Below, piece after piece: positions 1 to 12,584 of a stretch of 64,000 bases of DNA. A model generated the notes under the pieces. That model was not told the origin of the DNA. It worked only from the letters and a program-made list of their open reading frames with translations, and did no database searches. How positions within the stretch are numbered: position 1 is the first letter of the stretch; every line of letters begins with the position of its first letter. Origin of the DNA: Phoenix dactylifera (lineage: Eukaryota; Streptophyta; Magnoliopsida; Arecales; Arecaceae); the NCBI RefSeq assembly GCF_009389715.1, contig NC_052392.1:39785668-39849667 (forward strand), in the 5' to 3' direction. Position numbers and translations under genes: made by a program.

Positions 1-1431
1 ATATTCTTTGGGATCCTGTGCAATAATATTTTATTGATGTTATTTTCCTTGAACTCTAACAATTTGTTTGTGTCAACATTACTATTATTTATATCTTTCA
101 CCCTTTGTTTTCTTCAGGCATGCAATTGGGGTTAGACTTCTTGATATCTAGTTAGCGGATTCAAGTTCTAATTCTTTGCCTACTCTTCTCTGTATCATAT
201 TTGATTCTTCATTATACTTTTCATGGAACAAGTTAGAAATTCTCGTTAAACATTTTTGTGACAATGGAAATCAGGGTACTTATACAAGCTTAAACTCATG
301 TATCCAAGAAGGTTGGTCTTCCTTGCAGCCAACAAATCTTCGAGGTTCATGGCAAGCCCCTCATCTTAAAGTGCCTTGGCAGACTTATAAGATGCCTGGT
401 TAAGCAATCTTCACAACTATGTCATACTTCAAGTAGTTAGTTAGGGTTCCATGACTCCTTAAGAGCCTTCCTTAGGGGGCACTCGGTATATAGAAGAAAT
501 GTAGCCCAAAAGGAGAAAAAAAAAAAGCTTTGAAGGGTAATAGTTGGATCTTAAAGCTAAATCCAAAGGTGAGATAGCCCTGATCCTTTACAGCATTCAT
601 TCTTGATAAAACATCATCTAACACTTCTATATGTCATTTTAGCTTCTCTGCATACATTTCATTTAGTGTAGCCTGATTCTCAAGGTTAGCACCTCTTAGA
701 AAGAAAGAAAAAGAAAGATCCAAAAGCATTAAAGCCTATTAAGTTAGAACTTGTGATTGATGTTCTTATTTGACTACTATATTGGTAAATAAAGCAAAAT
801 AAAGTGTATTATCATTGCAAAACTCTTAAATTGGCGCAAATCTCACATAAGTAGGCATTTAAACCACGGCACAAAACGAAGCTAGTAATCAAGAATGCAA
901 CCCATGTTGCATCCAAGAGCTAGAGAGTATGAAGATTAGGTACTTCTAGGAAATACATAAACATTTTCATTTATGAAAACCCTTTCATGAACTTTGTCAT
1001 TTTAAAGGTCTTCCAATGTCTATATGATCTAGCATCTACCGAACATTTAGTTATACAGTTCCTTAACAAATACTGGGAAAATCTTCAGTGTCATGTAAAG
1101 CATCATCAAAGAACATGATTGTCAACTAAGCATGTGTGTTTGTTTGAGCCTGCATATGCATCTATTATAGATATCATTTAGACACAAAAGTTAAGTCCGA
1201 GTTACTGTAACTGGACCAGCAAATGTTTCAGTTTCATGCATCATGATGTTATATTGAGCTAGTCTTCTGGACATCAAAGTCATATTCATTTGAACTTTGA
1301 GAATGACAGCAACAAGAATAGATGTTTTCACAATATCAGCAAGTAACTTTTTGCTAATATATTGAAATTATCTATTTAAAGAAAACTAAGCAATCTAGTT
1401 TTATCATAATATCATCCGAAAATGATTGTAC
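1..1431. other. Gene-free stretch, probably last intron of CASTOR
   Basis: AT-rich sequence following the donor GAAGAG|GTACAA at 1432/1431. I looked on the minus strand for the expected CASTOR C-terminal exon (family motif around GNEMQIRPAD) and did not find it, so the terminal exon should be further left. A short minus-strand reading frame around 590-695 is open apart from one stop, but I do not recognise it. Confidence 0.5.
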
Positions 1432-2392
1432 CTCTTCAGCGAAAAGCTCTTCCAACACATCATTTATTTGCCGGTCTTCTGCAACCATTGCTAATGCCAT
1501 GCTCACCAATTCATTTGATAAGACATAATCACTAATTTTTGACATGGACAATAAATTCTTCGTCCTAGGATCCAGAATTTCACTGATTATGACGGATTTA
1601 TCAGATGCTTGCCGCATTTCTCCGATCCAAGAACCTTGGGAGAAACTTCCTCGGTGAACATGGGAGACCATAGCTTCCTTATAAGGAAGTCGTTTTGCCT
1701 ATAACAAAATTTTCAAAGTATGTTTTTGTTGAAATTCAAGATTTAGATATCTAACTGCAGAATAATATCTGAGAAATTCTAGAGCTTTTTCCACAAAAAA
1801 ACTAATGATATTAATGTACAGCTGCACACTTGCACTGGCAATCAAACTCTAAGCCAGACAAACTTTTGACAAAAATTCTATTTCTGAAATTCATCCACAA
1901 ATATTCACAAACAACCGGTTCTATTTTATTGTAACCTCTTATACAACAAATACTATCAATACAATTGACTGCAATTATCTTTTTTTCTATTTCTTGTCTT
2001 ATGGGAACAATATAACTTTTTTTAAAAAACTTTTGGAAACTAAGAAAGTAACATTAGCTAGATTGATACAAACTTCACAGGCATGTGTACAGATTAATAT
2101 AAATATGTAATGGGCGTTTATTTTTGCAACTTGAAGTTTTAGATATATAATCAAATATTAGAGGAAAAGACGAATGGGGAAGGATACAGAGATAGACTTA
2201 CATACAAGGTTCGCTGTACCGGTCGGTACCGGTCGGTACCGAGCGTACCGTACCCGTACCGATGGGTACCGGTATCGGTACACCAATGTCGGTACGGTCG
2301 GTACCGAGCGTACGGTACCGTACCGACACTCGGTACGCCTATACTAGTGCGGCACCGGTACGGGGTTCGGTACCGGTACGGCGAACCTTGCT

Positions 2393-2445
<53 letters not shown>

Positions 2446-5400
2446 GGATGCATATATGTATATATGCATGTATCAATGTATACAAGTCAATGCTTGGATG
2501 CTTACATTAAAAGAAGAATAAGGGGGAGAGGGGAAGAGAGAGAAGTACACTATCTAACAAATAAAATAATAGAATAGCCCTGATATGAGTTTGCAATTTG
2601 TTTAAGTTATTCATTAGGTCTATTTCAGCTTACTGAAGATGTGATACGACCATAGTATGCCGTACCATACCGAATAGGACGGTACCGAACGTACTGCACC
2701 GTATCGGTTTGGTACCGGTGACGTACTGACACTCGTTACGCCAGATGTATCGCATACCATACCGTACCAACACTATGCTAGTGTGGCACTGGTATGGGGT
2801 CCGGTACCGATACGGCGAACTTTGGATAGGACACTTAAATAGATAACCAACAGTGATGGTTTTACACTAAAACACGATGAGACTTCAGCTTAAATTGTTC
2901 CATAACCAAGATCGCTTACGTTAAAAACATAATAAAACTTTGGATGAAGTGTTCAGCACTTGAAACAAAGAGTCTGTTGCATAACACTACAAAAAAGTAC
3001 CAACTGTCAGCACTTTTTGCTAATGTCAGCAGGACACTAAGATGAATGTCCAGCTGTCTTGTGTCATCCAACCTTGTCCAAGTGTCTAAAAGTGCCAACT
3101 GCCAACACGTTCAGAAACCTTAAAATGGAGTGTCCAAGTAACATAACAAATGATAGTACTGCAGAAGAATCCCTGCTGATTCACATGGTCACACTCGAAC
3201 ATTTCTTGACTTAAGCACAGAACTGCAGAAACCAAACAAAATGGAAAGGGGCATATGAAGAAATCATGCATATTTTGCAAAGTGAACTGCTCGGAGAAAG
3301 GTATACCAATCGGAAGAAAACAACGTTACTTTATTAACCTTTGTAACATGCAGAGTGATGACAGAGCAGCCTTGAAGAAATATATTCACACAACAGATAA
3401 TTCCCACTGAAAGCTAATAGAAATTCAATCGTGAACCTGAATATCTCTGATTAGCAGTAATGTTGCAAGAGATCTTGAATCAGCTTGAATTGCAGAGTCT
3501 TCCACAGATTCATCAGCCAAAATCAAAATCTGCATGATGTTTTTCGCAAATGAGATTAATTCAATATACTGAACTACCAATCATGAAAGATTGCAGCAAT
3601 TCCACCTAAGACTTAAAATTAGCAGTTTAATGCACAAACTGATTCAAGTAATTTACAGAATCAAATGATTCTAGTGGGAGGCTCTCCAAGTGCCGGCGGA
3701 TGACAGCATTTCCTTCACGGTTGACCAGAGTTATGTTTTCTAATCGACTGAAGTCCAGACCACCATCAATTAGCTTTTTTTCCCTCTCACTCTCAGCCAC
3801 ATCATTGAACATCCACAATTCTGATTCTGGTGCAAGAAAAGCATCCAATACCTGAAACAGTGTATTTTACGATTGAATTAATGCTGGAATTTGCTTTTGT
3901 ACAACATCTTCGACCTTCAAGTAACCTGGAATAATTTATATTGTCATAACCGAGTCTATATTTAGCTGCAAGAAGAACCATGGAGTATAGTTCAAATCTG
4001 CTAATATATTGAAGCAACAGTAAAAAAACTTGAATAGAAAGTCAAAGTAATTTATTTTATTTTTAAACATTTTCAATTTTTTAACAATTTTTATTGTTGG
4101 TCTAAGGGAACTATTTGGAGTAGGATAAGTGTATAAAGATATACCTTACGTATATATTGAGTTGTTGGAGGCCATAAAAAAGCAATAGATTTAATTTTAC
4201 AAAGATTACATATTATTTATATCAGTTATGAGGCGTTCTGGATTTTTGTAATTCAGAAAAGCTTTTAGGGAAAATGAAGAACAGTCCAAATACAACCCAA
4301 TAATTGGCATTACAATAGCAGAGACATTACCTTATCAGTATATCATGGAATTTAGTCAGCCCAAGGTTGATTTTGCCACATTTGTGTCAACTCATATGTT
4401 AAGAAGCTCAGATAGTTGAGTTCCCACTAGCAATGACCCAGAAAATCTACAAGTAGCAATTTCGCTAATGGCAGGAAAGACGCACTTTTGATTTTCAACA
4501 AGTGAAAATTGTATTTTTTAAAAAAGAATATGAGAACAAATTAAACAATCTCCAAGAGAACTTTTGGAAGATATGCCAACACATGGATAAAACTTCCTCT
4601 GTAAAAAAAATGGGCTAAAAGGAACAGAAGAGAAGATAAACAATGGCAATAAAAGAACATACGATGAAAACACACAGAAATCTGCAATAAGAAAACTAGC
4701 TTGTCTTCAATGAATCTTACATAAGAAATGCAGAACATGTCAAATGCATTTTACAAAAGGTTATCACGGTCATTTATGCAAAGAATATATTATATTATGG
4801 GAGAATTTTGTTTTTGGTTGCTCAGAGGATCTACTATCTCTATGTAACCGAGTTTCTTTGTTGGTTGTTCTGAGTAGTCAGCAAAACAAGCCTCTTATCT
4901 GACACTGAATCAAAAGGTTTCCTGATCTAGGGTGAGCAAACTCCCAGGTAACCACTGAGACACCTATGACCACAGAATTCAAATAAAAAACGGTGCAACT
5001 ATCATATTGAATTCCTTATAATGTTACCATAATCATATCTTCCATATCTCGCCGCCAACCACAAAAAAGTATCCTTTCTGGAGACTTTGGAACAATAAAA
5101 TCTTTGGGAAGATATCCTCTATGGACCTGCATAATTAATAAAAAGAGAGGGTATTAGGGGCTTCGAAGTAAGAACTCACCACTATCATGTCATCTATATC
5201 CCGTCGCCATCCACAAAGTAAAATCTTCTGGGGCTTTCTTGCGGGCCGGACAATGTCTATGTACACTTCATCTTTGACCTGAATGATAAAATTGATTATG
5301 CTTTTGTACGTTCTAGTAGTGGTACATTTTATGTATTTATAGTTTCAGTGGGATCAAATTGACAAGAGTAAATTATAGAATGGACAAGCTAGGTTGCCCT

Positions 5401-8400
5401 CTGTTTATTTTTCTTTCTTAGTCAAACTTGATAATAGGTTTTAATTTTTTTTCTTGCAATCTTGGATCCCTATTGATACAAGAAATCCTTTTGGCATATG
5501 CATTCCTTAGGCATGTAGTTCAGGACCTCATTACGAACAAAGCAAAAAAAAGTATGAGTGAAATTTAATTAGAAATTTAGAATGCAATTGTACCATTGAA
5601 TGTAGGAGGAACACCTATTCCTGGTTCACTAGTTTTCAACAATCTTGGTTAGAAAATAAAGTGTGAAAACTTCTATACACTAATATGGGTCGTAGAACCA
5701 TAGAGTCAGAGTTACATTAAATATGTGCACATATAGATTGAGATTACGGTCGACGGAATCGTCCCGAACTACCTGGTTTGGGGCGCACCGAGCCGTACCG
5801 ATAGTGGACCGAGACGATTCTGGCAACCAAACGAAAAACCGGGATGATGGAGGAGGAGAAGGAAAGAGAGGAAAGAGAGAGAGAGAGAGCAGAAGAGGAA
5901 GGGAAAGGAAGAGAGAGGAAGGGTGGCGGCCTTGCCGACTTTACTTAAAAATTTCGAAAATAAAAAGGGGCCCCCTTCGAGACCCTTATGGAACCAGAGC
6001 AGAGCCCCTCCTCCGCCCCTTTGCGCAGCTCCCTGGCCCTTCGCCGGCCTTCGCCACCCTCTCTCTCCCTCCCTCCCCCTTCTCTCTCTTTCTCCCTCTT
6101 TTTCTCTCTCCAATTCTCCCTCTCCCCCGCCTCCACTACTGTGTCGGTACGGGCCTGGCATAGAACAACACAGGGGCGTACCAACCTGTGCCGCCAGACA
6201 ACCAGTCCGGGCTCCAGTTATGACATAGCAATCCTTGATTGAGATGAAATTTTGCACAACAAACCATTAACAATGCCTTGAAAAAAAGGATGAAGTAATG
6301 ACATCAGGTTAATTGGGGACAAAAGTACTATCCCAACTCCCAAGGATTTGTTCACAACCCTTGACTTAAGTGAATATCCTATCTTCAGAAAGAATAATAT
6401 GGATTCAATAAAAACAATTAACGGCAGAGGATTCAGCGCAGATGCATCTTGGCAGTGTTATATGTTTGTAATTTATAACTGAGTTATATTTTCATAAACC
6501 AATAATAAGCCAGCTTAATTAAATGAACTAGAATGTTGAGGCAGCAATAAGGGCCCATGAGCATATAAAGTTAGAAGCAAAGTCAAGGATATTGAGATGC
6601 ATGCATGCGCTTATACTAGGAGAGAGTGTTGGAAACAAGTGCAGTGGAGGAAACTTAGGAGCCAACCAATCAAGACAGTTTGGACAAGTGCAGCAACAAC
6701 ACCTCCAGCCAGATGGGACCTCTTAATATAGGTTGAATCTCGATGGAGAACCACACCAACACATCGATGGGGTAGTCAAGAAAACTGCAATTCAAATGAA
6801 CTGGTTGTAGATACTTGAACCATAGCCCATTGGGACTTTTAAAATGATGGTCGACACACTATAAATCTCAAATTCTACAATATAGTTTAAATGAATCCGG
6901 GTTAGAAACTTTGTTTCCACTTCATAGAGACTATTGTCATGCGGGCTTAGTGCTTTAGCGGGATAATATTTAGGGCCGGGAACCAGCGGGGAATAGACTG
7001 GTGCCTGATACCATTTTTCTTCTAAGGAATTTCCCATCATTTTAGCTTCCTTCTGCTTGATTGTGCATGCAGCCTTCCAGGAGTCAAAATCCCAGCTAAT
7101 CGAAGGCATGGCATTTGCAGAAGCAAGGTAATTATTCATATGCAATATAAGACCATCAGATGTATAGATAAAAGATGAACACATACAGAGCTTCGCCTGT
7201 TTATATATTGTTACCCACTTGACAGTTCAACTATCCAACAATTCATTGCACAGTACCCCCTCGCCAAGAGGGCCAGGTTGCCAATTTAGTTCCCATCACA
7301 TCCAATAAAGAGTTAATGAGACAGTAACACCGAGTCAGATATTCAAGCACCCACCATAATGCCTTCTTCTCAAGTGATTTTTATATGTTCTACTGCTCTT
7401 TATCACGTCAATGGGATTGATATTGAATTTTTTTTTTCACAAAGTAGTTAACTTATTTGTCCTCCCAATTTTAATACAGTGCATTCTCAACAGAGTATCC
7501 CACTTCCTAAGAATCTATTGCCCAAAAGCATAGCATGAGTAAAATGTTAAGGTGTCCAGAGAAATCTGCCATGACATCCTTGAAAAAAACCAAAAGTAGT
7601 AACAGATGAAAGTATGAATGAATGTATGTGCAGAATATAAAACCAAATGAATCAACTGCCATCACATGTTAGACCTGACATATGCTAGAAGCGCTGAATG
7701 CCTCCATATTATCATGTAATCATGGTCGGTCAGTGTGAAAAGAGAATTGCAATGCCATGTCACCATTTGCAACTTCAGTGGCCCATTACAGTGTGCATTT
7801 AGAGGAATCAAGCTAAATTTAATCGTGTCAAATAACAATTATAAAAATAGTAATCTTCTGTTAACAGTTAAAAATAAACTAACCTGCCATAATATGTATA
7901 ATTGTGATCTGTGAGGTAAGCATGTTGTGGATTAAATGCACAGGCAAGTACAATGATACGGTTACAGACTCGAAAAGTCGAAATGAAAGAAAATTAAGAA
8001 GCATAGATTAAGAGGTTAACTTAGAAGGAAATTAACATAGATTGCAAGGTGAACTTAACCATCTATAAAAGTTCTGCACACTAGGTGAATATTGCCAGAC
8101 CTCCTAAACAATAACAACATTGAAAAGAACTGATTATGACTAAGTTAATAAACAATTAAGGTCCCAGGGTAGGATATTTTGAATATTAAGCCTATGCACA
8201 GATACATAATATTGGGAATCAAATGGATGAATGCAAGCATATGCAATAGCCTGATGAAGAGGCAATAATGTTATGCATTCCACAAGCTAGGGATTGTTAC
8301 ATGATCTAAACTCCAGCAAATTTTCTCGCAGAAAAAATTGAAAGAGTAGCTAATACGCAATCAAAGATGACTTGAAACATTTCTACAAAGTATTGATTAT

Positions 8401-11400
8401 CTAAAAAAGAAAAGGAATTCACCATGGGCAATGTAGTTGGGGCATAACTATCATCATCTTCTGCAATTACAAGTATTTCATCACCCTCCTGAAGAACATA
8501 GGAATCATCAGGATTCAAAATGATCTTTCCTCCAGAAGATGCCACTTTTATTCCACAAGGTATGGCATCAGGAAAGCTGATCAATACATCTTCAAATTGC
8601 ATTTCATCCAACTGGGGCCATCTTTTGATGTAAAACTCACAGTTTTCAAACCCAAGGATATCTTCCCAGATCTGTCAAAACCTATTAAATGATTAGGCTA
8701 GGGAAAATAAAAAGAATCAACCAAAAACAAAATGATATCTTTTGTTCATAAAAGTAAAACAAATCTGACCTAAAAACTACACTTGTGATTAGATCACTAT
8801 ATATTAATTTCAATATGAAGACTCGATTCATTTGTTTCACCTTGTATGGGCCCATTTTTTCATTGCCTTAATTGAGAAAGGCAAAGAGGTACAGCAATGT
8901 TACATCTCAGATAGACAAAAAACTACGATGTTTACAAGCACATGAAATGTTGTTAATAATTACCAAGCAAGATAATGACCTCTTGAAAATGAACATGGCA
9001 AAAGTTCTCTTCTTCACTTCTAAAATCTGAAAGCACACTACTACTTTTGCAATTTCTAACTCACGAGAAGTATCCACAAAAAGGTATGTAAGAGAACACT
9101 ATATTGATATTTAGCTTCGCAACAAACAATCCAATCCAGATGCCTACACTTGTAAGCTAAACGTTCAAGTTAGAATAGCAACTGCGAACAGCATTATTAT
9201 GCAAGTCGGACTCCTATGATGGCAAAAGAAGGCAAAGAAGAAACTAACAATGCGAGAAATACAACTCAATAAATCAGGTTCTGAATATTTGGTGAGCACG
9301 AGAAGGCAGGAAAAAAAAACAAAACCTTCCTTAAAAGGAGACCAAGGAAAGCAAGAAAAGAGCAAGAGAGCATCCTGGAATCCAAAACATCCCTAACCTA
9401 AGCTCAATTGAAAAAGTGAGTATAAACTGGAAGGTAGATCAGCAAACTCAAGGGGATGACTGCATCCAAAGGATGCATTAGGTAAGCAAGAAAACCGCCC
9501 AACTATGCAAGGCAATCCAACCAAAATAAAAAACACAAATGAAGTTTCATGTCAACAAAAGACAGGAAAAAAACAACTATGTTACATTATCTGAAATTGA
9601 CCTGAGCAAGACCTGGTTGTCGAGCACACTGTATCATAAGGCGACCAATCACATCATGAGCAACAACAGTTTCAACAAGATCTCCACCAACTAGTTTAAC
9701 TAGGACTTCATTATCAAGATCGCTCAATTCTACGACTATATGTCCACTTAATCCTTCTTTAACTCCAGTCAAGCTTAAAACAGTTCGCAATGCCCGTGCG
9801 TCACTCTGTAATCATCAGGTGCAAAAGTGATAAGTAACTCTTTAGACATAAATTTCACAATGGTCAGTGGAATAATCTCGAACTGCCCGGTTTGGGGCGT
9901 ATCGAAGGCGAACGGGAAGGGTTCCGGCAACCGAAACGAGAAACCAACAATAAAGGGGGAGGAGAAGGAAGGAGGGAATAAGAGAGAGAGCGGGGGAGGG
10001 AGGAGGAGGGAGGAAGAGGGAGAGGAAAGCAGAGAGAGAGGTGGAGGCCGGCCGGCGGAGGCCAGCCGGCCGTGCAGAGGAGGGGCTCGGCCTCCGGTTT
10101 CTCTATTTCGTTCAAAACAGGGGTCTCAATGGGGATCCCTTTTTAATTTCGACTTCATTTAAAAATCTCGAAATTAAAAAATGGCCCCTCCAGGACCCCT
10201 GTTTCGAACGAAATAGGGAAACCGGAGGCGGAGCCCCTCCTCCGTGCGGCTCGCCGGCCTCCGCCACCCTCCTCTCTCCCCCTTCTCTCTCTCTTCTTCT
10301 TTCCCGTCCTCCCTCTCCCCTGCCCCCTCTACTGTGTCAGTATTGGCCCGGCACGGAACGGCACAGGGGCATACCAACCTGTGCCGCCGGGCAACCGGTC
10401 CGGGCCCCGGTTCCGGCACAATAATCCTTGGCCAAAACAATACCTGGTCTGCATTTCCATCTTCAGCTAAGACCACCACTGCACGAGCCTTCGAAACAGA
10501 AACCTATTTAATAATAGACACTTGATTCAGCAAACAAATTTGCATAGCAGAAAATGAAAATCATTAATCAGCATCATAAATTTCAACTAAGTATAGTCAT
10601 ATTGTTTTAAAGGAAAAAATTTTCATCAACTATTGAAATTGACGATAGAAATTGAGGTCAAGACTTCAAGAAAATAGGTAGACCTTTTTCAGATCTGCAA
10701 GAATTAGAGGACTTCCACTTCTGCATATGACAGATGTTCCCTTAAAGTCAAACTCCATTTTGGAAATATCTAGTTCCATTTCCTCCTTGTCCCTCTCAGC
10801 CATCACCACTACAGTGCCACCACCCAAACTCTCATTGGCTATTGCAAGTTGATTCAGTAAAGAACCCTGCTCTCCCATTAGAAGCATTAAATTATGAAAA
10901 TAGCAATGTTAGCAGATATACATACAAATGCCATCTACTAATAATTTTACTTACAGCTTTAGCACAAAAAATCAACTATCAAATGCCATATGCATGCCTT
11001 GTGCATAGGCTTTAAATAAAAATTGAAGAGATCCAAATCATGACATTTCCCATCTTTTAAGAAGAAAGATGTGAAAATCTTAAACTATCGTTCTTGGAAA
11101 ATAGCTATATAGTCATCTGTAACAACCACATGCAGGGGCAAAATCTCAGTGCCAGAGAGAAGCAAAAAGCATGTTATCGGAAATATTTTGGTAGATTGTA
11201 AAGTAAAAGATTTGGTGGGTCGGACTGCTGATTAACAATCATTTCATGTAGGTTTCTGGACACGGTGCATGGTTCCTGAATAATAGAGATCATAAAATGA
11301 AGTAAATGACACTGCAAAAGATTCCATATTAATAAACATATAGATACAAAATCATATAGACACTTGTCAATAAATAAGTAGATCACCTATAAATGTAAAC

Positions 11401-12551
11401 ACTGATTCTAAAAAAACTACTAACAGGTAGGGGTAAAAAGATGCTGTTCTTGTATTTGAAATTTTCAAATAGGTGATTTTGTCCAAAAAATTGCAGTATT
11501 AGTTTCAATTCAATAATGTTACTTAGTCCAAAAATCTACATCCTGTTTTAACAATCATTTTATCTGTATAATTTTTCTGCATTTAAAATATTTTTCTGCA
11601 AATTTATATCCCAGCCTAACCGTATAATCTTTTGATAACAGTATAATCTTTTGAAAGGATTTTTACTAGAATAATGGTTATCAAAGATTGCTTGTTAAGC
11701 ATAAAAGGTTCCTTCAAAAAGATGCATTGGCCTAAAGACAACTAGTCTACTTTAATTCACCTACATTCAGGGCTGAATTTAGCCAGGAGGCCCAGGATGG
11801 TGTCATGTATGGGTAAAACAGAGCCAATAAAACTGCCAAACTTCTTTAAAGTAACTAAAGAGCCTTACTTCGCTCTAGAAACAGAACAGAAGGAAAGCAG
11901 TGAGGAAATATGAGAATAAATCCTCTATTATAAATTAAAATCCATATAAGCCATCTCACTTTAAAAACAGGATAGAAAGGATAGTGAAAGGGGTACACGT
12001 GAATGAAAAAGAACCTTTATTTGTTGATTAATTCATTCATTATTACATTTATGTTGAGATTGAGGGGTCCTCAATTGGGTGAAAAATTTATGGTGCATCG
12101 AAGGGTTAGAAATCAGGAGAGGAGAATTAACAAAAGCAAGATGTAGAAAAAGGAATTACAAGCTTCATTAGCTGAGGATGTCGACTTGCTGAGGTTTGGA
12201 TTTTAGAAAGCACAGATGGCATCATAATTAATGATCCAAATGGCTTGGGCAAGGTGCATCAGTTATGGTCATGGTTTTCCTAAAATCTGTGAGAGAAAGA
12301 AGAGGAGTGATGTTTGATTGGTTAGCTACTTCCTAATATCATCAAACAAAGCATGCATAATAGTTTTGCTCCCAGATTCTTGACAGTATTCAAGCATTTG
12401 GTTCTCATCATGCAGATGCTGAGCTGAACTTCATGATGCAAGGAACATGTAGTTTACCAGACGTTTTTGACAAAAAAAAAAAGAAGTTGAAATTAGAAAA
12501 AATCACTCACATCAATGATTTTTCTCATCCACGGGAACCCTGAACTACTGC

Positions 12552-12584
<33 letters not shown>

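Noticed and set aside
2151..2577. Tyr/Ile-rich frames
   Set aside because: Produced by MITE copy A and the adjoining (TA)n tract.
5723..6257. Several overlapping frames of 80-160 codons on both strands
   Set aside because: They lie in the purine/pyrimidine arms of a foldback element; Arg/Glu/Gly- or Pro/Ser/Leu-rich translations are compositional.
9827..10525. Overlapping frames of 80-127 codons on both strands
   Set aside because: Inside foldback element H and crossing a genuine CASTOR exon on the other strand; open because of GC-rich arms.
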